This document shows positions 41,288-53,200 of a DNA stretch of 64,000 nt, in pieces. Every line of letters starts with the position of its first letter. The first letter of the stretch is position 1. The translations under genes were made by a program, and so were the position numbers. Under the pieces are notes generated by a model, which saw nothing but the letters and a program-made list of their open reading frames with translations, did not search any database and had not been told where the DNA came from. Source of the DNA: Verrucomicrobiota bacterium (GTDB taxonomy: Bacteria > Verrucomicrobiota > Verrucomicrobiia > CAIQCK01); contig JACRQF010000001.1 of the NCBI GenBank assembly GCA_016222825.1, positions 57,465 through 121,464 of the forward strand. The letters run 5' to 3'.

Positions 41288-44200
41288 TCAACCCCGCAAG
41301 TTCTTCTTCCGTCGCCGCCCGCCCGCCAGAGATGCCAGCCCCAGGGCCATCAAGACGCCCGTCGAAGGCTCCGGCACGAAGACAATCTGGCCGCCGTTGT
41401 CCAGGAACAGATTGAACAGGCCGTGGCTCGCAGCGAAGTCTTGATCAATCACGCCGCCCTGGCCCAAGGCGAATCTCTGGGTGCCGCCGGCATCTTCGTA
41501 GATAAACTCCATCCCGACATAAACCGTCAACTGGCTGAGTTTCAGCGTCGCGCCGTTGAAGAGGTGCAGCACGTCCACGTAGAGGCTCTCGTTCGTGCCG
41601 CCGCCGTTGTTGATGTTGTTCACAAACTCAATGTGGTTGGTGATGTTCAACGTGCCGAGCGCCATGTTGTTTTCGAAGCCTGCGAAGACCGCCCCCTTGT
41701 TCGTGCCCGCCACCTCAAAGGTGTTTGTGAACGCCCCGGGGCCGGTCAACGGCGTGCTGCCGCCGAACACCATCGTCCCGTAACGCATGTTGAAGTTGTT
41801 GGTGTCCGTGCTGCCGTTGACAAAGTCGCCGCGCAACACCAGCACGTCGTTGCTGTTGGCCATGCTGATGACGCCTGCGTTGCCGAGCAACAGCGTGCCC
41901 GTGATAATCGCCGTGGACGGATTCAGCGCGAGGCTGCCGCTGCCTTCGAGCGTCAAGCCCTGGTTGAACTGCAACACGCTGCCGTTTTGGGCCGAGATCG
42001 CGCCTGAGTTTGTGACGACGCTGTTGAAGGCGATGGTGCTGCCGTCGTAGGCGCGGATCCTGCCGCCGGCTTGGTTGTTCACCGCAAGGTTGAAGTTCAA
42101 CGCGCCGCCGGTGCTGTTGCTCACCGTCCCCGCGTTGCGGAGGAAGGCGTTGACCGTGCCCCGGCCGTGGATCATCCCGCCTGCCGCGTTGACGAGGTTG
42201 GAGGCGTTGTCGGTCAGCGTCACCGCCGCCGTCGCGTGGTTGAGCCAGATGGTTCCGGCGTTGGTGAAGGACTGATTGATCCGCAGATCCGCGCCGGCGC
42301 CCAGCGCGGCCAAGAGGCCTGCATTGACCGGGCCAGCGCCGCTGTTGGTGAAGCCCGCGCCCAGCGTTAAGACCGCGCCCGCGCCGGCATTGGTCGCCGC
42401 AATCCGGCCCGCCGGTTCATTGCCGATTATCGCGCTGACCAACCCGCCGCCGCCGATGGTGCCGAGGTTGGTCAGGACGCCGCCGGTGAGGAAGTCATTG
42501 AGCGTGCCGCCCACCAGCCCGATCACGCCGTTGCCGCCATTGATGAAGGCGTTCGAGAACTGCAGGATGCCGCCGCCGGTGGCGTAGAGGTTGCCCTGGT
42601 TCGTGAACGTATTCACAACGTCCAGCCGCGCCACCCCGCCCGCCACCGCCTGTTGGATCGTCCCCGCGTTCACCAGGTTGAAGACAAACACCGTATGGTT
42701 GGTGAGGTCGAGCATCGAGCCGCTGGTGGCCACGATCAGGTTGCTAGCCGCCAAGATTTCGTTGCCTGCGCCGGCACTGTTGGCGCGCTCGTCCACCAAC
42801 CGCACGAAGGCATTGCTGCCCGTCACCGAGTCGCCGACCATGAACGTGCCAAACATGAAATTGGCCGCCGCCATATCGGCCGCGTAGGCGCTGGCGATTT
42901 CGACCTGTTGCGTCCTCGCCGAGCCACCGTTGAAGACAAACGCGCCGCTGAAATCGTTCTGGGCGAAGTTCGTGCCGAGGTTGTCGAAGTCGCCAGCGAG
43001 TTGGACAGTCGCCGTGCCGAGGTTGCGCAAGACGGAATTGGTGCTGATCGTCAGGTTGCCGCCGAGGACGGCCGTCGCGCCACTGTCGAGGACCATCTGG
43101 TTGCCCTCGACCAACGAAGTGGTGGATTCTCCCAGCATGGCGTCGCCTCCCACCCAGAGCCGCGAGCCGGCGCCGGAGATTTGCAGCCAGTTGTTGGAGG
43201 TCGTGCCCGCAACGCCCACCCGGAGGCCGCCGGCATTGGTGACGACCGCGCCATCGCCGATGTAGAGGAAATTGAAGGCATCGCCCCGGCCGACCTGGAC
43301 GCCGTTGACGCCGGTGACCTGCAACAGCGTGCCAGCGCCGGTGATGTAAGCGGCGTTGTTCGTGCCGCCACCGCCCCGGCCGACGTTGAACTCCGCGGCC
43401 AACACCTGGGCGCCGTTGGTGAAGAGGGCCACGTTGCCGACGCCCGCGCCACCGCCCACGGCCAGCACGTTGCCGCCGTTGAGCAGCGAGGCGTTGTTCA
43501 CGACCAGGATGTTGTTGTCCGCCCCCGCGCGCCGGCCCATGAGGAAGAAACCGCCATTGGTCAGCACCGCGCCGTCGAGGATTTGCAGCACGTTGTGATG
43601 CGTGTCCGTGGCGCCGAGCCAGACCTCTGACTGGTTGAAGAAGCGGGTGTTGACGCCACTGAGGGTCACCGTGTTGTTGCTCGCGCCGCCGACCGTGCCG
43701 ATCTGCAGGATGCCCGCATTGGTGACCGCTGCGCCACCACTGACCGACAGCGCGCTGAAGGAGCCGTTGGAGCCGACCGCCATGCTGGCCGCAAACACCA
43801 CACCGCCATCGTTGACCGTGAGCGAGTTGCCCTCACCGAACTGGCCGACGGTCAGGGCGCCCGCCGTCCTCCAGAACGAACCGGTGCCGCTGACGAGCAC
43901 CGAGTTGTTGCTGCTGATGCCGCCGGAGCCGATGCCGTAGCCGATGGTGCTGTAGCCGCCGACGAAGACCTGGCCGCCGTTGGTGACCACCATCGCGTTG
44001 GCAAAAGTGCCGGTGTAGTAGCCGAGGAAAAAGTTCCGGGTGTTGGTCAGGACCGAACCGGGATCGGTGACGACGACGAGGTTGCTGCGGCTGCCCGTAA
44101 AGTAGCCGGTGATGAAATCCTGACGACCATGAACCCGGCCTTGGTCGGCAATGACCAGGGTGTTGCTGGAACCCGAACTGCCGACGCGGATATCATACGC

Positions 44201-47200
44201 GCCTCCCGCCGTCAGGAGCGAGCCATTGCCCGACACCAGAACGGAGTTATTGCTGGCGCTGGTGTTGTAGCCAATCAGAACGTAGCGCGCGGCGTTTACC
44301 GACCCTCCGTTGAGAACCTGCAAGCTGTTGCCGCTGCCGGCGGTGCCGATGCGCATGTCCTGATTCGAGGCGGTGCCACGGTTGGTCAGCACGGAACCGC
44401 TGCCTGTGACGACGACCGCATTGTTGAACGCGGTGCCGTTCTCACCCACGTTGAACGTCACGCTGTTCACCGTGCCGCCGTTGGTGATGGCCAGGAGGTT
44501 GTTGCTGCTGGAACTGCCCACGGTGAACGTGCCGCCGTTGGTGACCGCGCCGCCATCCACGGTCATCGCGTTGCTGTTGCCGCTGTAGCCGACATAGATC
44601 GTGTTGGTGAAGACGAACACCGAACCCGCGCCGGACACCAGCACGCTGTTGTTGGAGGCCATGGTCTGGGCGCCGATCATGAAATCTATGCCTCCCACGG
44701 TGGCGGTGCCCAGACGCATGACGCCGCCGTTGGCGATGATGAGACTGTTGCCGACACCGTAGTTGCCGATCGAGATGTCGGCGCTCACGTTGGTGTTTCC
44801 CCAGAAGCCGCCGTCAATCACCAACTGGTTGTTGCTGCTGATAACCGGACCAGTGCCGGAGCCGGTGCCAACGACAAAAGTGCTGTTGCTGTTGTTGACC
44901 ACGCCGCCCGCCGACACAACGAAGGTGTTGAAGGAACCTAGGTTGCCGACGTTGATAATCCGGTTGAAGTTGAACAGCGAGCCGGTTCCCGACACGACCA
45001 TGAGGTTATTCGTGGCAACCGCCGCACTGCCGATGAGAAAGTCACTGCCCGACTTGCCGGTCATCTCCATCACGCCGCCGTTGGTGATGATGAGACTGTT
45101 GCCGACACCGTAGTTGCCGACAATCGCGTCGCTGCCAATGTTGGTGGCGCTCCAGCGACCACCGTCAATCACCAACAGGTTGTTGCTGCTGATGACCGGA
45201 CCGGTGGATGAGCCGTTGCCGATAATGAACTGGTTGGTGCCATTGTTGTTGACGACGCCGCCGGCGGCCACCGTGAAACTGTTGCTGGAACCCACATTGC
45301 CGACATAGATGATGCGGTTGAAGTTGAAGCGAGAACCGCTTCCCGTGACGAGCATGGTGTTGTTTGAAGCATTGGCTTGATAGCCGAGGAAGAAGTCGTT
45401 ACCCCCCGTGGCCGAAATGTCCAATAGGCCGCCGTTGGCGACGAGCAGGCTGTTGCCGACGCCGTAGCTGCCAATGATGGAGTCGCTGCCCGCGTTGGTG
45501 TTGATCCACGTCCCGCCATCAATCACCAACTGGTTGTTGCTGCTCATGGCCGTGGCGCTGGAGCCGTAGCCGACAAGGAACCGGCCGTTGTTGTTGGTGA
45601 CGACGCCACCAGCCGTCACCGTCAGCCGGTTGCTGGAACCCAGATTGCCCACGAAGACGATCTGGTTGAAACGAAAGAGGGAGCCGTCTCCCGAGACCAA
45701 CATGCTGTTGTTGGAGCTGATGGCTTGGTTGCCGATCAGGAGGTCCAAGCCCCCCGAACTGGTGATATCCATCACACCGCCGTTGGCGATGGTCACGTTA
45801 TTGCCGACGCCATAGTAGCCCACAAACATATCAGCGCTTGTGTTGGTGCTTGTCCAAACGCCGCCATCAATCACCAACTGGTTATTGCTGCTGACGGCCG
45901 TGGCGCTGGAGCCGTAGCCGACCCTGAAGGTGCCCGTGCCGTTGTTGATCGTGCCGCCGGCAGCCACGGTAAGGCTGTTGCCGGAGCCAAGGTAACCGAC
46001 CATGACCGGGCTGGCACCCTGCCGAATCAGCAAGGAGTTTGTGCCCACCACCAGCGCCGCGTTGTTGTCGGCGGCGGTGTTGCCAATGATGACAGAGCCG
46101 TTGGCAAACACACCGGTCACCGTGAAGAGCGTGTTGGAAAGGATCATCGTGCCCGCGTTGACGTTCAAGAACTGGGCCGAATTGGTGTTGTTGTTGAGGA
46201 TGAGCGTGCCGCTGCCGATCTTGTTCATCGCGCCGTCTCCTCCGATCGTGCCTGGAATGACCACTGTATTGGCGAGCGTGTCGAACGTCCCCGTGCCGGC
46301 AGCGAGGGCGATGGCGCGATTGACCTCCAGGCTCATGCTGGCGCCGAATTGCAGCGTGGCGTTGGTCTGGAAGGTGATGTTGGTCACGGGTGATCCCGGC
46401 AGCAAGCCCAGGGCGTTGTCGTTGGTAATGTTCAACACGCTGCCGTGGAGGAAAGTGCCGCCGCTGTAGGTGTTGGCTTGCTGGGGCCTCAAAGCCACCA
46501 CGCCAACCAAGCCGGACAACGTGTTGCTGCCGATGCGCAGCGGCGAGGCGTTCGGGCCGTCAGTGATGAGATTGGTGAAGGTAAACGTCGTCCCGCCCGC
46601 CGCGGCGAACCACCAGTTGTTGGTGCCATCGGCCACATAGGGCGTGAAGACGCCCTTGTAGGTCACGTCCTCGGCGCTGGCCAGACCCAACCCGCTGTAG
46701 CCGCTGAAGTCAATCGTGTCGGTGTCATTGGTCAGGCCGAGCGCAATATAACCGGTGGGGCTGGCGGCCAGGCGCGGGAACAGATTTGCGGCCACGTCGT
46801 TGGTGTTCAAACCGACCACGCCGGAATCGAGCGTGATGGAGCCGGCCGCCGGCAGTGCTCCGAAATGGGTGAACATCAACAAGCCGTTGGTCACCGCCAT
46901 CCCGCCGCTGAAATCGTTGGTGCCCGCGAGATTCAACTGGCCGCTGCCGCTGCCCAGCACCACAAGGCCGCCGGCGCCGGTGATGTTGTTGAACGCGGTG
47001 TTGGTGTCGGTGCGGCCGTAAATGAGCGAGCCGTTGTTGGTGAAGGTGTAAGCGCCGAAGATGAATCCGTTGTCGAGCGTGCCGCTGGCGCCGCCGTTGC
47101 CCACCTGAAGCGAACCGGCATTCACCACCGTCGGCCCGGTGTAAGTGTTCGTGCCGGCCAGAACCAGCAAGCCCGCGCCGTCTTTGACCAGCCCGCCAGA

Positions 47201-50200
47201 GGTGTTGTCCGCCAGGGTGTAGTTGCCGGTCGTCAGATAGACGTTGGTGTTGCCGCCGCCGATCAGCGTGATGGTCAGCGTGTCGCCCGCCAGATAGCCG
47301 GAGCCGGCGCTGGTCACCATGATGTTGGTCAGGACGCCCGTCATCGGGTCAATCATGGCGACCGCCGTCGCGCCCTGACCGCTGCCGCCGGCGATCTTGA
47401 CCACGGGCGCGCCGATGTAGTCGCTCAGGGCGCTCACGGGAATGTCATTGGTGGTGATACTGGCCACACCCTTGTCCGTCGGCGCATACAATGGCGCGCT
47501 GATGATGATGTTGTTCGTGTCGGTATTGATGGTCGCCCCGCCGGAGTAAATGTAGCCGGTCACGCCGCTCATGAAGTTCGTGCCGCCGGACACGAGCGTC
47601 GAACCTTCGCGGGCCTGGAGTGTGCCGCCGTTGAAATTCACAATGCCCACGCCCGCCACCGACGAGTAAATCTTGTTGAAAACGCCGGTGCCGCCGCTGA
47701 GGAAGTTAACGATGCCGGTGCCGCCCGCGTCGTTGACCACCTGGAACGCCCGGTTGCTGGCGATGGCGAAATTCGCGAGCGCCGCCTGCCCCAGGCCGCC
47801 GATGTTCAGCACGCCTTGGCCGACGCCGCCGCGGTTGATGCTGCTGTCTTGCGCATCGCCCGCATTGAACTGCCCGCCGAACACGTTGAGCACGCCCGCG
47901 CCGCCCGGCGAGCGGACAATGAAGACATACGTCTTGACGTTCACCGTCCCGCCGACTTGATCGAACACGCCATACTTCGCAGCAGTCGAACCATAAGCTC
48001 CGCCGATGCTCAAGCGACCTCCGGTGATGTTCAACGCTCCGTTGGTCAGCGCGTAATAGCCGTAGGAGTTCTCGCCCCCCTGCCCCAGGCTCACTTCACC
48101 GGTGTTGCCGTCCACGGTCGTCAGGTTCACCACGCCGCCGGTCTGATAGATTGCACCCACGGCGCCAGCGGCGTTGCCGAGGTAAATCTTGTTCGCGTTC
48201 AGGTTGGTGCCGATCTGCAACACGTTGCGGTCGGCCGCGCCCAGGCTGCCCATAAGAATGTTGTTGGCGCCCATGTCCACCGGCCCCTCGATGATCAAGC
48301 GGCCGCCGTCGTTGAGCACGACGTTGCCGCCGGTGAAGTTGTTGGTCGTGCCGGCGGTGAGCCAGAGCGCGCCGCCGTAGATGTTCACGCCGCGGCTGAG
48401 CGCCAGCGGCGTCGTGTTGGTCAACACCAACATGCCGTCGCCGGTCTTGGTCAGGCCGGCGGTGTTGGTGCCGCTGATGACGATCTGGGCCAGCGTCGCC
48501 ACGTCGGCGTTGACCGCAATGGAGCGGACCGCGCCGTTGCCGAAGTCGAGGGGGTTGTCGAAATTGATCGGCTGGTTGGCCGTGACGGCGTTGAGCACCA
48601 ACTGGGTGGGATTGAACGTGCTGCTGCCCCAAACCACCGTCGCGTTCGCGCCGCCCAAGTTGACCGTCATCGGGGTGTTCACCGCCGAGAAACCGCCCGT
48701 GCTGCCCGGCAGTTGGATTTCGCCCGCGCCGACGCCGAGGTTGGCTGTGATGGAACCGCTGGTGGTTTCCCACACGCCGCCGGTCAGAACCAGATTCGCC
48801 GTCACCGGCAATCCAGCGCCCCACGCCGCCCGCAGCACGCCCTCGCGGATGGTGACGTTGCCATTGAAGGTATTGGCGATGCTGTCCGGCAAAATCAACA
48901 AACCCGTCCCGACTTTGATCAGCCCGCCCAAGCCGCTGCTGTTGTTGATGACGCCGCTGATGGTGGCGGGATAGTCAAAGTCGGAGTTGACCGCGAAAAC
49001 GCGGTCGGCGCCGTTCAGATCGAGGATGTTGGCAAAATCGAGTGTCGCGCTGGCCGAACCGGCGTTGAGCAGCAGCACCGACGGGTTGAAGGTGGCGGTG
49101 TTCCACTGGACGGTCCCGCCAAAACCGCCGAGGTTCACCGTCAGCGGCGTCGTGGCCGCCGAGAAGCCACCCGTGCTGCCGGGCAACCGTATCGCGCCCG
49201 CGCCCGCGCCGAGGGCGGTGGTGATGGAACCGCTGGCCGTCTCCCACACGCCGCCGGTCAACGCGAGGTTGGCTGTCGTCGGAATGCCCACACCCCACTC
49301 GCCGCGCAGCACGCCGTCCTCCACGAGAAGGCCGCCGGTGAACTTGTTGTTGCCCGTCAACTCCAGCACACCGCGACCGACCTTCCGCAGGTTGGCGTTC
49401 GCGCCGCTGTTGGTGATGATGCCGCTGACGATGGCGGCCAGGGCCATGTTCGTGGCGTTGACGGCGATGGCGCGCGAGGCGCCATTGAGATCGAGGCCGT
49501 TGACGAAGGTGAGGTTGTTGTTGGCGATCGTGTTGTTGAGCATCAGCGCCGACGGGTTGAAATTCGCGCCACCGAACACCAGCGTGCCGCCGTCATTGTT
49601 GATGTTGACCGTCAGCGGCGCGTTGTAAGCGGAGAACCCGCCCGCCACGCCCGGCGTAAACTGGATCTGGCCCGCCGCGCTGCCAATGGCGTTGGTGACC
49701 GTGCCGCTCAGCGTGCTGATCGCGCCGCCCGCCAGCACCACCACGCTGTTGGGCGAGAACCCGGCGCCAAAGCCGGCCTGCAAAATGCCGTCCCTGACGA
49801 TGGTGTCGCCGGTATGGACGTTGTTGCCAACCAACTGGAGCGCGCCGACCCCTTGCTTGGCCAGCGTGCCGGAGCCGGTGATGACGCCCCCGTAGGAAAG
49901 CGTGCTGGCCGCCGTGAAGTCAAATATCAGTTGCGAGCTGTTGGTGATCACGGGCGAGGCGAACGTCGTGACGTTGCTCAAATAGAGCGCGCCGTTGCGG
50001 ATGGTGGTCGGGCCGGTGTAGGTGAGGTTGGCGCCCGCCAACACCTGGGTGCCCGGGCCGTCCTTGGCGAAACTGAGGACGCCGGAGCCGCTGAGGGTGT
50101 TGCGGATATAGCCGTTATACGAGTGGAGCGCATTGTTGCTGACCGTCAGCGTGGCGTCACCGTAGGCGGTTTCACCATGAGTGTTGCCAACGATGCCGCG

Positions 50201-53200
50201 GCCGGTGGTGTCGGAGAGGCCGGCAACGGTCTGGTCGTTGCCAATGAGCTGGAACCGGCCGTTTGCGCCGGAGGCCGTGCTGAAACTCAGGACGCTGTTG
50301 CTGCCGAACTGGTTCGGCGCAGCCGTATAGACCCAAGCGTCTTCAGCCCCGCTGTTGTTGCCCACCTGGAGATTGCCCAGCATCGCCGCGCCGCTGAGGT
50401 TGGACAACACCAGAATCGTGTTGGAGTTGTTGCGCACCACCGTCAACGCCACGTCATCAATGCCCGTCAGGACCAGCGTGCCGCCGCCCGCGGAACTGTG
50501 CACGCGGAGCGTGCCGTCGCCGGTCAGGGTGTTGCCCAGGGTGAACACGCGGTTGGTGACATCAATATCCGCCTGGGTGACGCCGGCCTGCACCGTGATG
50601 ATACGGTTGTTGTTAATCGTAAAACTGTTCGTCAGCAGGAGCGTGCTGTTGGCGGAGAAAATAATGTTGGTCGTCGGCGAGCCGGGCACCGCGCCGAAGG
50701 AGGCATCGCCGTCCACGTTCAGGATGCCGCCGGCGAGATAGGTGCCGCCGGTGTAGGTGTTGGCGCCGTCCAGCACCAAGAGGCCAGGCCCGGTCTTCAT
50801 CACACCGCCGTTCTGGACGACAGAGGTAATCCGCGTCAGGTTGTTGCTGACGTTCAGGGTCCGCATCTCGCCGCCAAGGTCCACGGTCTTGTTGAAGAGG
50901 AGGTTGCTGCCGGCGGCGATGAATCCGCTGGCGGCAACGTCAATGAACTGCGTGATGGTAACGAGCGGCTGGCCGAAACCGCTGATGGCGCCGCCGTTGA
51001 AGGTGATGTGGCCGCCGCCCAGCGCATTGGCGTTGCTGACGGAGAGGACGCCCCCGTTGAGCCAGGTGCCGCCGAGATAGGGATTGGAAGCCGACAGCAT
51101 CAGCGTGCCGCGGCCATCCTTGACCAAACCGCCGTTGCTGACCGTGCCTTCGATGGATGTGACGCCACCGGTGATCGCCAAGGTGCGCGCAACGCCGCCG
51201 AGATCCACCGTGCCGGTGAAGGTCACGTTGCTGCCGCCGATGGCGGCGTCGGCGGCGAAGGTAATGGCCCGGCCCGTCACCACAAGATTGGTCGTGCCAA
51301 ATGCGGCCAGATTGCCGCCGTTGAAGGTGATCGCCGCGCCCGCCGTGCCGAGGCTGAAATCATTGCTGGCCGCCAGCGTGCCGGCGTTGATCAACGTGCT
51401 GGCATGAGTGTTGACATTGGTGAGGATGACGACGCTGAGCGGATTGCCGCCCACGGGGCCGATGACCAGGTTGGTGCCGTTGCCGATCGCCGCGCCGTAA
51501 GTGAACGCGCCGGGACCGTTGCCCAGACGCACCGTGTTGTCGGCCCAAGTCGCGCCGCCGGTATAGACCGCGTTGCTGAGGCCCCCGAGGAAGACGTTGG
51601 TCATCGTGCCGCTGAAGTTCAGGTCGTTGCCGCTGTTGACCGCCAGCAGCACCGCACCGGTGGCAACGACGCCGGGCATGCGCCCCGCGACCCAGTCCAC
51701 GAATGTCTGGTCAAGGACGTTGGTCGGGCCGATCGCGGAACTGGCGCCCGCCATTGTCAGCGCGCCGGCGCTGATGCTGGTGTTGACGTTGGAGAGCAAC
51801 AGGCCGCCGCCGTTGATGATCGTCGGGCCGCCGTAGGTGTTCTCGCCCAGCAGGAAGATGGCTCCATGGCCGCTCTTGGTGAGGCTGCCGGTGTTGGCAT
51901 TGTCGGCCAGTGTGTAGTTGCCGAGCACCACGTTGCTGTTGCCGCCGCCCATCAGCGTGATCGTCAGGATGTCGCCCGCCTGGTAGCCGGAGCCGGCGCT
52001 GGTCACGAGGATGTTGGTCAGGACGCCGGTGGCGAGGTCAATCTGCGCAACCGCCGAAGCGCCGGCGCCGCTGCCGCCGCTGATCACGACGGCGGGCGTG
52101 CCGATGTAGCCGCTGATCTCCGCAACGCTCAGGCCGTTGGTGACAATGTTCTCGATGCCCTTGGCTGTCGGCCCCAGCAACGGCTGTGAGATGGTGACGA
52201 TGTTGCTTTCCACGACGAAAGTCGCGCCGCCGTCATAGATGTAAGCCCCGGCCAGCGCGTTGGTCATAAAGGAGCCGGCCAGCGTGGTGACGGGATTGGC
52301 CCTCAAGGTGCCGCCGTCGAAGTTCAGATACGTCTGGGCCGCGGCCCCCGCCATGATCTGGTTCACGGTGAGCGTGCCGCTCAGAAGGTTCACGATGCCG
52401 GTGGAAGCCGCCTGCCGGGCCAGGTTCACAGGCAGGCTGTTGGCCATCGCAAGGTTGACCGTCGCGCCGGCGATGTTGAGCACGTTGTAATTGGTGCCGT
52501 CGTAGTTCAGCGTGAATCCCTGCGAGTTGTTCGCGTTGAACTCGCCGCCAAAGAGGTTGATCTGCGCGGCGGGGCCTTTGCGCCAGATGACCCACTCCCG
52601 GTTCGTCACGATGCCGCCGAACTGCTCGAAGACGCCGATCGAAGTGGTTAGAGCGCCGCCCAAGGAGAACCGGCCGTTGTTGACCAGCAAGCCGTCGGTC
52701 ATCCGGTAGTAGCCGTAGCCGCCGTAGCCGGGGGAAAACACGCCTTCACCCGTGGTCGCCGTCGGGCTGTTGATGATCGTGCCGCCGGTCTGGTAGATCG
52801 CGCCCGTCGCGCCCGCCATGCCGATCTGGATGCACGACGCCGTGTTGGTGAAGAGCAGGCTCGCGCCGGGGGTGACCATCATGATCGCGCGGGAGCCCGC
52901 CGAGGAACCCACCTGGATGCCGTTGCTCGACACCATCGAGCCGCTGACGTTCAAGGTGCTCGTGCCGCTCAGGAGAATGGAGCCGCCGCTGATGATGGTG
53001 GTGGTGCCCGTGGCGAGCGTCAGCGCGCCGCCGGTGACGCCCAAGGTGCGCTGGAGCACCAACGGCGTTGCATTGGTCAGCAACAACGTCCCGGAGCCGG
53101 CCTTGACCAAACCCACCGTGCCGCTGCTGGTGGTGATGCCGCCGGCCAGCGTCGCGGTCACGGCGTTGACCGCTACAGTGCGCACGGCCCCATTGAAGTC

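Noticed and set aside
44520..45970. Regular repeats considered as a CRISPR-like array
   Set aside because: The units are ~351 bp, in frame and translated; they are protein repeats, not repeat-spacer units.
46445..52189. 1914-codon plus-strand ORF and other long plus-strand ORFs (e.g. 25426-27681, 27281-29848, 61573-63984)
   Set aside because: They are antisense to clear genes (giant protein, ppk1, ppx), are rich in Arg/Ala/Val/His with no motifs, and arise from the high GC and third-position bias.
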